Assembly: GCA_003140655.1 (NCBI GenBank)
Contig: PLKR01000191.1
Coordinates: 2,646-10,372 of the forward strand
Source: Acidobacteriaceae bacterium
Lineage (GTDB): Bacteria; Acidobacteriota; Terriglobia; Terriglobales; Acidobacteriaceae
Length of the DNA stretch: 7,727 nt
Direction of reading: 5' to 3'
This document shows positions 1 to 5,127 of the stretch, piece by piece (the stretch's first letter is position 1; the number at the start of each line of letters is the position of its first letter). The notes below the pieces were generated by a model. That model searched no databases, had not been told where the DNA came from, and saw nothing but the letters and a program-made list of their open reading frames with translations. The position numbers were made by a program, and so were the translations under genes.

Positions 1-989
1 TCATCGGCGGCGTTGAGTGCGACCGTCTTCGCCCCGCCCGCCTCTGCCGCCTCGTAGGCCAGACGCAAACATGGAAATTTTTTCATGTCTGGAGGGCAAA
101 AGTCCAGATGACGCAGGTTACCCACCGGAAATCGCATATCCGATTGAATGCGCTCGGGATATGTCAAAGCGTACAGAATCGGCAGCCGCATGTCGGTTAC
201 CGAAAATTGGGCAAGGATGCTGCCATCCACAAATTCCACCATGGAGTGAATCGTCGACTGCGGATGCACCAGCACTTCCACCTTTGCCGGCGGCATGTGA
301 AACAATCTGCACGCCTCAATTACTTCGAAACCCTTGTTCATTAACGTCGCCGAGTCGATGGTGATACGCTTGCCCATCTTCCAGGTCGGATGGTTGAGTG
401 CCTGCTCCACTGTGATGGAGTTGAACTCCGAGCGTGGTGTATTCAGGAACGGCCCGCCGGAAGCGGTCAGCCAGATGCGTTCCACTTCCTCCATCCGTCC
501 GCCGCGCAGGCACTGGTGAACCGCGTTGTGTTCGCTGTCGATGGGCAGCAGCGGTTTGCCCTGCCGGCGCGCCTCGGCCGTGATCAACTCGCCCGCCGTA
601 ACCAGACATTCCTTATTGGCCACGCCGACAGTCTTTCCTGCTTTCACCGCTTCGTAGGTGGCCTCAAGTCCGGCCACGCCGACGATGGCGCTCACCACGA
701 AGTCCGCCTCCGCATGCGTTGCCACCTTCACCGTGCCGGCCGCTCCATGCACGACCTCGATATCGTTCAACCCTGCTTGCTTCAGACGCCCGCGCAGCAC
801 ATCGGCGTCGGGCTCTGCCGCAATCGAAAGCACGCCGGGCCGCCAACGCCGCGCCTGCTCGAAGGCCGACTCGAGATTAGCGCCCGCAGCCAGCGCGACG
901 ATCTGAAAGCGTTCCGGATAGGACTCGGCCACACTCAGCGTGCTGCGACCGATCGAGCCGGTCGATCCCAGGATGGCGATGCGTTTCAT
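1..989 (-). CDS. dxr: 1-deoxy-D-xylulose 5-phosphate reductoisomerase (3' end cut by window edge)
   Basis: Dxr makes 2-C-methyl-D-erythritol 4-phosphate from DXP using NADPH and a divalent metal, the committed step of the MEP isoprenoid pathway in the cytoplasm. I translated 329 residues from the ATG at 989; the frame stays open to base 1, so roughly the last 60-70 residues of a family protein of about 400 are outside the window. The NADPH-binding GSTGSIG is at residues 8-14, ANKECLV at 124-130, and the metal-binding DSEHN at 151-155 (D151, E153). SGGPF is at 177-181, MNKGFE at 217-222 (E222 is the third metal ligand), and HPQSTIHSM at 242-250. All active-site residues I can check are present; Cys128 stands where Ser, Thr or Ala is more usual. 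The gene lies 42 nt after cdsA on the same strand, and most of that gap can fold as a hairpin. No strong Shine-Dalgarno is seen. The product is certain from the motifs. Confidence 0.97.
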   Translation of the reverse strand, partial: MKRIAILGSTGSIGRSTLSVAESYPERFQIVALAAGANLESAFEQARRWRPGVLSIAAEPDADVLRGRLKQAGLNDIEVVHGAAGTVKVATHAEADFVVSAIVGVAGLEATYEAVKAGKTVGVANKECLVTAGELITAEARRQGKPLLPIDSEHNAVHQCLRGGRMEEVERIWLTASGGPFLNTPRSEFNSITVEQALNHPTWKMGKRITIDSATLMNKGFEVIEACRLFHMPPAKVEVLVHPQSTIHSMVEFVDGSILAQFSVTDMRLPILYALTYPERIQSDMRFPVGNLRHLDFCPPDMKKFPCLRLAYEAAEAGGAKTVALNAAD

Positions 990-992
990 ACC

Positions 993-1025
993 AAATAGAT
1001 TCTTCGACGAAGCGAACCTCTATTT
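993..1025 (-). promoter_or_regulatory. Hairpin filling the cdsA-dxr gap, next to the dxr start
   Basis: Perfect 7-bp arms AAATAGA (993-999) and TCTATTT (1019-1025) enclose a second, inner inverted repeat (cttcg/cgaag, 1002-1012). In the minus-strand mRNA this would be a two-part hairpin ending 3 nt before the dxr ATG, where a ribosome binding site would be expected. It lacks a GC-rich stem followed by a T-tract, so it does not look like an intrinsic terminator. A role in translation control or RNA processing is inference. Confidence 0.4.
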
Positions 1026-1031
1026 TACGCG

Positions 1032-1940
1032 TTACCAGGGGCGGGTGGGTGGGAAGACTGCTGCCGCGTAGTACCACAGTAAGGGAGCGGCAAAGAGCAG
1101 CGCATCAATGCGGTCAAGCATGCCGCCGTGGCCGGGAAGAATGCTGCCCGAGTCCTTCACGCCCGCTCCGCGTTTGATCAGCGATTCCACCAGGTCGCCA
1201 AGCTGCGCCGCCATGTTCAACGCGACGGTCAGCAAAACAATCGGCCACATCTCGGGCTTCTCCAGCCCGAACAGGCCGTCGCGGCGCTCGATCAGTCCCA
1301 CGCGCAGCAGGAACGAACTGATCTGCAGGGCATAGGTGAAGAGCAGGCTTCCGACTACCAGGCTTGCGGCCAGCGAAGCCGCAGCGCCCTCCCAAGTTTT
1401 TTTCGGACTGATGCGCGGAGCCATTAGGTGCCGTCCCACGGAGCGGCCCACAAAATACGCGAAAATGTCTCCCGCCCAAACCACTAGAAGCAGGTAGAGC
1501 AGCCAAAACGCTCCGGCCCACTGTTGGCGCAACTGCACCAGCAGGGCCATGGGCAGGGCAATGTAGACGAAAGCGAACGCCGAGGCCGCCGCCGCCGGAT
1601 ATGCCCCGCTCATCTGCGCCCGCCGCATGGCGATGGTCAGAAAGACGAATGGAGCGATCGCGCAAGCAAATCCCAGCCCGAGGACAAACTTCAGCGCGGA
1701 GAGTTGCGGTGTTTCGCCGGCTGCGCTCGCTGCCAGCAACAAAAATAACAATCCCACAAAGATATAGGTCGGCAGGCGCAGCGGCTGAACCCCATAGGAT
1801 TCGGTCAGCTTGAGAAATTCCTGGACTGTGACCAGCGCTACGGCAGCCGCAAAGACGGCGACCACCGGCACAGGTGCGCGCAGCACCAGCAGCAGCACAA
1901 TCGGAATCAGGACGACCGCGGTCGCGATGCGCTTCAGCAA
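1032..1940 (-). CDS. cdsA: Phosphatidate cytidylyltransferase (CDP-diglyceride synthase)
   Basis: CdsA condenses phosphatidic acid with CTP to give CDP-diacylglycerol, the precursor of bacterial phospholipids, in the inner membrane. The 302-residue protein has about eight hydrophobic segments. It ends with the full family signature at residues 253-279: SLIKR, then KDSGS, then PGHGGMLDRID. VWAGD at 154-158 and PKKTWEG at 179-185 are also typical. The start codon is TTG. An in-frame TGA lies only 12 nt upstream of it, and the resulting N-terminus (MLKRIATAVVLIP) has the usual family form, so this start is well supported. A GAGGT Shine-Dalgarno (1950-1954) sits 9 nt ahead but is contained in a palindrome. 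The upstream small membrane gene ends 56 nt before; dxr follows after 42 nt. Co-transcription with uppS and dxr is a common arrangement in bacteria. Confidence 0.97.
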   Translation of the reverse strand: MLKRIATAVVLIPIVLLLVLRAPVPVVAVFAAAVALVTVQEFLKLTESYGVQPLRLPTYIFVGLLFLLLAASAAGETPQLSALKFVLGLGFACAIAPFVFLTIAMRRAQMSGAYPAAAASAFAFVYIALPMALLVQLRQQWAGAFWLLYLLLVVWAGDIFAYFVGRSVGRHLMAPRISPKKTWEGAAASLAASLVVGSLLFTYALQISSFLLRVGLIERRDGLFGLEKPEMWPIVLLTVALNMAAQLGDLVESLIKRGAGVKDSGSILPGHGGMLDRIDALLFAAPLLWYYAAAVFPPTRPW

Positions 1941-1941
1941 G

Positions 1942-1955
1942 TGAGGTGGACCTCA
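1942..1955 (-). promoter_or_regulatory. Shine-Dalgarno of cdsA enclosed in a palindrome
   Basis: The 14-bp inverted repeat TGAGGT-GG-ACCTCA ends one base before the cdsA TTG. In the mRNA, UGAGG can pair with CCUCA across a UCCA loop. The 5' arm contains the only good Shine-Dalgarno (GAGGT, 9 nt from the start), so folding would hide it. Together with the weak TTG start this suggests restrained or conditional CdsA translation; the repeat is seen, the function is inference. Confidence 0.5.
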
Positions 1956-1996
1956 GGGAAAAACGTTGTTCGATCCAAGGAGTGGTCGCGCATGAA

Positions 1997-2215
1997 TCAG
2001 TTGGAGTGATCCCTTCTCGAGGTTCCCACATAGGTCCAAGCGACTAGGATGACTGCCCCAGCGGCGGCTATCGCCGCTATCGCTGCAAGAGACGGATGTG
2101 GCTGGCGTAGCCTCCATCGCGCTTCCGTCCACATAATGGCAAATAGCAAGGGATACGAGAACAGAATCAGCGCGAGATACAGCTTCCATCCTTTGAGCAG
2201 CCGCGCTTTCCGCAT
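1997..2215 (-). CDS. Small two-helix membrane protein between uppS and cdsA
   Basis: A 72-residue ORF that I do not recognise. It starts MRKARLLKGWK and has two hydrophobic stretches, residues about 12-29 and 43-61, separated by a charged segment (TEARWRLRQPH). A short polar tail (SRRDHSN) ends it. The basic N-terminus before helix 1 suggests that end is cytoplasmic and that the protein is a small hairpin-type inner-membrane protein. The ATG lies 2 nt after the uppS stop codon (TAATTATG), with only a weak AGG 6 nt upstream, so translation is probably coupled to uppS. Longer readings of this frame extend antiparallel into uppS coding sequence and are unlikely. Position between two lipid-synthesis enzymes suggests an envelope role, but nothing in the sequence shows a reaction. 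The coupling and hydrophobic pattern make it a probable real gene. Confidence 0.7.
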   Translation of the reverse strand: MRKARLLKGWKLYLALILFSYPLLFAIMWTEARWRLRQPHPSLAAIAAIAAAGAVILVAWTYVGTSRRDHSN

Positions 2216-2217
2216 AA

Positions 2218-3000
2218 TTAGCCTGGATGGTTCAGCCCGCCGTAGCGCCGCTCGCGCTTCTGATAATCGGCAATCGCTTCCAGCAGATGCACGCCACGGA
2301 AATCGGGCCACAGCGTAGGCGTCACATAGATCTCGGCGTAAGCCAACTGCCACAGCAAAAAATTGCTCAGCCGCATCTCGCCCGAGGTGCGCACCACCAG
2401 ATCCGGATCAGGTAGGTGCCGCGTGTAAAGATGCCTGCCGACCATTTCTTCGTCAATGTGCAAATGCTCAATGCCGCCGTTCTGCGCAGCCGCGTTTACC
2501 ATGGAGCGGAAGGCGTCCACCAGTTCGCTGCGCGCGCTGTAGTTCAGCGCCAGCGTCAGCACCGTGCCGGTATTGTGCGAGGTACTCCGGCGCGCCCACT
2601 CCATGCGCTCCTGCACATCTTCCGGCAGTTCGTGCTGCCGCCCAATGTATTCCATGCGGACGTTGTTCTTGTTGAGCGTGGGCACTTCTGCCTTCAGATA
2701 TCGGCTGAGCAAGCGCATCAGGAAGTCGACTTCGCTCGCGGGACGTTTCTTCCAGTTTTCTTCCGAGAAGGCATAAAGCGTCAGCGCCCCGATGCCGATG
2801 CGCGCCGCCGTCTCCACCGTCGAGCGCACGGCCGCCACGCCGGCGCGGTGTCCGGCCACGCGCGGCATGTGGCGCCGCTTGGCCCAGCGCCCGTTGCCGT
2901 CCATGATGATGGCAATGTGTTTCGGGAGCCGCTCTGGATCGAATTGCCGGTAGATTTCGGCTTCCTTGCGATCCAGCCCGGCGGGAACTTTGTGCTGCAA
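2218..3000 (-). CDS. uppS: Undecaprenyl diphosphate synthase (cis-prenyltransferase)
   Basis: UppS adds isopentenyl units to farnesyl diphosphate in cis to make the C55 carrier for peptidoglycan and other envelope polymers. With the start chosen here it has 260 residues (the E. coli enzyme has 253). HIAIIMDGNGRWAKR at 28-42 contains the catalytic Asp34; GHRAG is at 50-54 and LTLYAFSEENW at 73-83. DLVVRTSGEMRLSNFLLW at 200-217 carries Arg204 and Arg210; AYAE at 220-223 supplies Glu223, and WPDF at 231-234 follows. Two departures are visible: YSAR at 154-157 where GGR is common, and an extra Lys in NWKKRP. I chose the TTG at 3000 because AAGGGG lies 6 nt upstream. A TTG at 3048 in the same frame would add 16 residues but has no Shine-Dalgarno. 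The gene leads the small-ORF, cdsA and dxr block. Confidence 0.96.
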   Translation of the reverse strand: MQHKVPAGLDRKEAEIYRQFDPERLPKHIAIIMDGNGRWAKRRHMPRVAGHRAGVAAVRSTVETAARIGIGALTLYAFSEENWKKRPASEVDFLMRLLSRYLKAEVPTLNKNNVRMEYIGRQHELPEDVQERMEWARRSTSHNTGTVLTLALNYSARSELVDAFRSMVNAAAQNGGIEHLHIDEEMVGRHLYTRHLPDPDLVVRTSGEMRLSNFLLWQLAYAEIYVTPTLWPDFRGVHLLEAIADYQKRERRYGGLNHPG

Positions 3001-3006
3001 AGTGAT

Positions 3007-3012
3007 CCCCTT
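3007..3012 (-). promoter_or_regulatory. Ribosome binding site deciding the uppS start
   Basis: AAGGGG on the minus strand lies 6 nt before the TTG at 3000, ideal spacing for initiation. The alternative TTG at 3048 is preceded by a pyrimidine-rich stretch without purine runs. This favours the shorter, 260-residue UppS. Confidence 0.6.
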
Positions 3013-3032
3013 CGGATTGAGGCTAACACGGG

Positions 3033-3106
3033 CGGGAAGGGGTTGCAATGACCGCGAAAGGCACGCCGGGAAGGGCGCGACGGAAGGAGTACGAGATCGG
3101 GAAGGG
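3033..3106. repeat. Three copies of a 9-bp direct repeat in the uppS leader
   Basis: CGGGAAGGG (plus strand; CCCTTCCCG in the sense of uppS) occurs exactly at 3033-3041, 3067-3075 and 3098-3106, with a degenerate relative (CGGAAGGA) at 3081-3088. Start-to-start spacing is 34 and 31 bp, about three helical turns. The copies lie between the terminator-like hairpin after the protease gene and the uppS start. This could be a regulator-binding array or only GC-rich low-complexity sequence; I see no clear sigma-70 promoter around it. Confidence 0.45.
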
Positions 3107-3126
3107 CACTGTCGCCCACAGCTAAC

Positions 3127-3148
3127 AAAAACGTGGGCTTTGAAGCCC
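3127..3148 (-). terminator. Probable intrinsic terminator after the protease gene
   Basis: On the minus strand GGGCTT-CA-AAGCCC is followed by ACG and five T residues (3131-3127), beginning 14 nt after the protease stop. The stem is short (5 bp with a TCAA loop, or 6 bp with a 2-nt loop). A separate palindrome (TGCGG-G-CCGCA, 3149-3159) adjoins it. Termination here may be partial; if it works, uppS needs its own promoter in 3001-3126. Confidence 0.5.
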
Positions 3149-3162
3149 TGCGGGCCGCAGAC

Positions 3163-4263
3163 CTACTTCGCTTCTTCCGGCACGATCTTCACTTCCAGCT
3201 TCTCCGTCCGCCGCAGCACCGTCAGGGAGCAGCTCACGCCCACGCGCACATCGGTCAGCACGCGGTGCAGATCGTCCACTCCAGCCACAGGCTTGCCTTC
3301 CAGCGCAACGATGATGTCGCCATCCCGCAGCCCAGCCCGCTTCGCCGGACTATTCTCTTCGACCGACAAGACGAGCGCGCCAGACTCTTTCGCCAGATCA
3401 TAGAAGCGCACCACGCGGCGATGCACCGGTACAGTTTGCGCCGAGACCCCGATGTAGCTCCGGCGGATGCGTCCATCGCGCAGCAGGCGGCTGGCCACGA
3501 ACTTCGCGGTATTGATGCCAATGGCAAAACAGATCCCCTGCGCCGGCAAAATAGTCGCCGTGTTCACTCCGACGACTCGCCCCGCGGAATCAACCAGCGG
3601 TCCGCCGGAGTTGCCGGGATTAAGCGCGGCGTCCGTCTGGATGACGTCATCGATCAGCCGCCCGGAATACGAGCGCAGCGAACGCCCCAGCGCGCTCACT
3701 ACTCCCGCAGTAACGGTAGACTGGAATCCATACGGATTGCCGATCGCAACCACCACTTGTCCTACACGAAGCTGCTGCGAATCGCCGAGCGCAGCGGCGG
3801 TGAGGCCAGGTTCATCCACACGCGCTTCGTTTATGCGGATCACGGCCAGGTCGCTCGCCGGATCGTCTCCAATCGCGCTTGCGGGCATGCGGCGGCCATC
3901 CGCCAGCGTTACCTCGATGCGGCGCGAGTCATGCACAACATGGCTGTTAGTGAGAATCAGGCCATCCGGAGTAAATACGAACCCCGAGCCTCCGCCTCGC
4001 CGTTCGCGCGGTTCGCCCGAGCGCGTACGGCCAGCAGCTTGATGCACTTCAATGTTCACCACCGAGGGACTGGCGCGTCCTACTGCGCCCATGATCGCGC
4101 GCGAGTAGGCATCGAGCAGCAAATCGTCGGCAGCAGCGGAACCCGTGGCCGGCGACAGCTCTCGTGGAGATTCTTCTCCCCATCCATTCCCTTCAGGTTG
4201 ATTCACAGATGCAGGGCGGGCGGGCAAAGCAGAAAAAACACTCCCAACTTCTTCCCGGTTCAT
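3163..4263 (-). CDS. Trypsin-like S1C (HtrA/Deg-type) serine protease with one PDZ domain
   Basis: The 366-residue protein has the HtrA layout: a trypsin fold at about 50-260 and a PDZ domain at about 268-362. The catalytic triad is intact: His108 in TNSHVV, Asp138 in PASDLAVI, and Ser219 in NPGNSGGPL. GGGSGF before the histidine strand and GFQSTVTAGVVSALGR are typical of the family. Such proteases degrade or hold damaged proteins, usually in the periplasm. The unusual point is the N-terminus: the first 50 residues (MNREEVGSVFSALPAR onward) are polar, with no signal peptide or membrane anchor, and no upstream in-frame extension is evident. It may therefore work in the cytoplasm or leave by a route not visible here. 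The ATG at 4263 has no clear Shine-Dalgarno and is preceded by a 20-bp inverted repeat. An intrinsic terminator separates it from the regulator gene upstream. I give no symbol because degP, degQ and degS cannot be told apart here. Confidence 0.93.
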   Translation of the reverse strand: MNREEVGSVFSALPARPASVNQPEGNGWGEESPRELSPATGSAAADDLLLDAYSRAIMGAVGRASPSVVNIEVHQAAGRTRSGEPRERRGGGSGFVFTPDGLILTNSHVVHDSRRIEVTLADGRRMPASAIGDDPASDLAVIRINEARVDEPGLTAAALGDSQQLRVGQVVVAIGNPYGFQSTVTAGVVSALGRSLRSYSGRLIDDVIQTDAALNPGNSGGPLVDSAGRVVGVNTATILPAQGICFAIGINTAKFVASRLLRDGRIRRSYIGVSAQTVPVHRRVVRFYDLAKESGALVLSVEENSPAKRAGLRDGDIIVALEGKPVAGVDDLHRVLTDVRVGVSCSLTVLRRTEKLEVKIVPEEAK

Positions 4264-4268
4264 GCTGC

Positions 4269-4288
4269 ATAGATGTCAGTCGATCTAT
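4269..4288 (-). promoter_or_regulatory. Inverted repeat just upstream of the protease start
   Basis: ATAGAT and ATCTAT are perfect 6-bp arms around an 8-nt spacer, ending 5 nt before the protease ATG. It occupies the place where a Shine-Dalgarno would be expected, and none is found. It could be an operator in DNA or a hairpin in the mRNA; with A/T-rich arms the RNA fold would be weak. A chance origin cannot be excluded. Confidence 0.3.
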
Positions 4289-4314
4289 TTCGGATTCAGA
4301 GCGCCCGCCGCAAC

Positions 4315-4344
4315 AAAAAAGCCGGGACCAAGAACGGTCCCGGC
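4315..4344 (-). terminator. Strong Rho-independent terminator of the XRE regulator gene
   Basis: The minus strand reads GCCGGGACC, a 6-nt loop (GTTCTT), GGTCCCGGC, then TTTTTT directly after the stem. The 9-bp perfect GC-rich stem and T-tract start about 40 nt after the regulator stop codon. No T-tract follows on the plus strand, so it acts in one direction. It separates the regulator transcript from the protease gene downstream. Confidence 0.92.
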
Positions 4345-4386
4345 ATTTGAGTTGGCTGGTCGCCCGGATAGACTCTTCGTGTTGCC

Positions 4387-4926
4387 CTACGCGGTCCTTC
4401 GTGGCCGCACCGTCAAGTCCCGCACCTGGGTCAGGATGCTCGACATCTGCATCCCGTTCAATTGCGAAACAAACGGCAGGATCTCCGCGATAAACTGGTC
4501 TTTCATCAGTTCGCTGATTTCGTCCTGACGGTTCTTTTCTCCGCCACTGAGCAGTTCCGGCACGGTCACCTCCAGGGCTCGCGCCAGCCGTTCCAGGGAC
4601 GACAGCGTAGGCGTAGCTTTCTCGTTTTCGATCTTGGAAACGTAAGTCCGCGGTACTGACATGCGTCCCGCCAGTTGCCGCTGACTCAACCCGCTTCGCA
4701 AACGCAGCGAGCGGATCGACGTTGCCAGGTTCAGATGTCCACGCCCAGTGCCAGGCATAGGCATCATCACCGGCGGCATCATCACCACCGGTTCGGGCTC
4801 GGGTTCCTCGTCCAGGGACGAGTGGCAGCGCCGGCAATTGTTGTTGAGCGTACGGAATTGAACCAGCAGGCAGTGATCGCAACGGACGACTTCCCTTGAA
4901 TCTACCGGGGCAAGAGTCGTGGCCAT
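4387..4926 (-). CDS. XRE-family helix-turn-helix regulator with N-terminal zinc ribbon
   Basis: A 179-residue probable DNA-binding protein in four parts. Residues 15-36 hold a four-cysteine knuckle, CxxC (16, 19) and CxxC (31, 34), spaced as a small zinc ribbon. Residues about 40-62 are an acidic, then Met/Pro-rich linker. Residues 68-126 are a Cro/C1-type helix-turn-helix domain: IRSLRLRSGLSQRQLAGRM, then TYVSKIENEKATPTLSSLERLARAL. Residues 127-179 are a helical tail (ISELMKDQFIAEILPFV) that may mediate dimerisation. The ATG at 4926 gives the zinc ribbon intact; no Shine-Dalgarno lies close (an AAGGAG at 4955-4960 is too distant). It is divergent from the HD-domain gene, and the shared intergenic region has a spaced inverted repeat that could be its operator. 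A strong terminator follows. The fold is confident; target genes and the signal sensed by the ribbon are unknown. Confidence 0.9.
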   Translation of the reverse strand: MATTLAPVDSREVVRCDHCLLVQFRTLNNNCRRCHSSLDEEPEPEPVVMMPPVMMPMPGTGRGHLNLATSIRSLRLRSGLSQRQLAGRMSVPRTYVSKIENEKATPTLSSLERLARALEVTVPELLSGGEKNRQDEISELMKDQFIAEILPFVSQLNGMQMSSILTQVRDLTVRPRRTA

Positions 4927-4973
4927 CGGGTTGTGGGAGTGCCAGAGCCGGCTACTCCTTACAAACTAAGCAG

Positions 4974-5002
4974 CGGAACCCAACATTAGGTAAGAGGTTC
5001 CG
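4974..5002. promoter_or_regulatory. Inverted repeat between divergent XRE and HD genes (candidate operator)
   Basis: CGGAACC (4974-4980) and GGTTCCG (4996-5002) are perfect 7-bp arms separated by 15 nt, giving a 22-bp centre-to-centre distance, about two helical turns. The dyad is 47 bp upstream of the regulator ATG and about 125 bp upstream of the HD gene start. XRE-family dimers commonly bind dyads near their own promoter, so autoregulation is plausible. No T-tract follows, so a terminator is unlikely. Confidence 0.4.
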
Positions 5003-5127
5003 AGCACAGGGGATAATCTGCGGTACAAGGCCTGTGGATGTCAAGGTTAAAATGCATAAAGCCGTGAATCTTGGCGGCAACAAACAAAGTTAAGCGGCGA
5101 AAACTCCGCAGAGGACAGGGCAAGAGC

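Noticed and set aside
390..998. 202-codon plus-strand frame opposite dxr
   Set aside because: The minus-strand dxr frame carries every family motif. The antisense frame lacks recognisable domains and is a compositional shadow.
1114..2031. 305-codon minus-strand frame overlapping cdsA
   Set aside because: It is a shifted frame of cdsA. The cdsA frame has the full family signature and membrane helices, while this one is low-complexity Arg/Gly/Ala.
3001..3048. Longer UppS starting at the TTG at 3048
   Set aside because: The frame is open, but there is no Shine-Dalgarno. The shorter start has AAGGGG at 6 nt and gives a normal family length.
3133..4272. Long plus-strand reading frame (379 codons) opposite the protease gene
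   Set aside because: It is antisense to a gene with an intact catalytic triad and PDZ domain. Its translation is rich in His, Arg and Ala with no domain logic, as expected of a GC-rich shadow frame.
4955..4960. AAGGAG (minus strand) as ribosome binding site of the XRE gene
   Set aside because: It is 28 nt from the ATG, far too distant, and no other start codon in frame lies at a suitable distance from it.
5039..5044. Perfect TTGACA on the minus strand upstream of the XRE regulator
   Set aside because: No acceptable -10 lies 16-18 nt downstream (the hexamer there is GCAGAT); the nearest A/T-rich candidate is at about 20 nt.
5048..5053. TAAAAT as a -10 element for the HD gene
   Set aside because: It matches the consensus at 5 of 6 positions, but there is no -35-like hexamer at 16-18 nt and no extended -10, so I do not call a promoter.
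5052..5093. Thirteen-codon leader ORF (MHKAVNLGGNKQS) ahead of the HD gene, with AAGG 5 nt upstream
   Set aside because: Too short to support alone; it lacks the run of codons expected of an attenuator, and no alternative hairpins are visible after it.
5071..5127. Longer HD protein starting at the TTG at 5071
   Set aside because: It adds 19 mostly basic residues without a ribosome binding site; the ATG at 5128 has AGGG 7 nt upstream.
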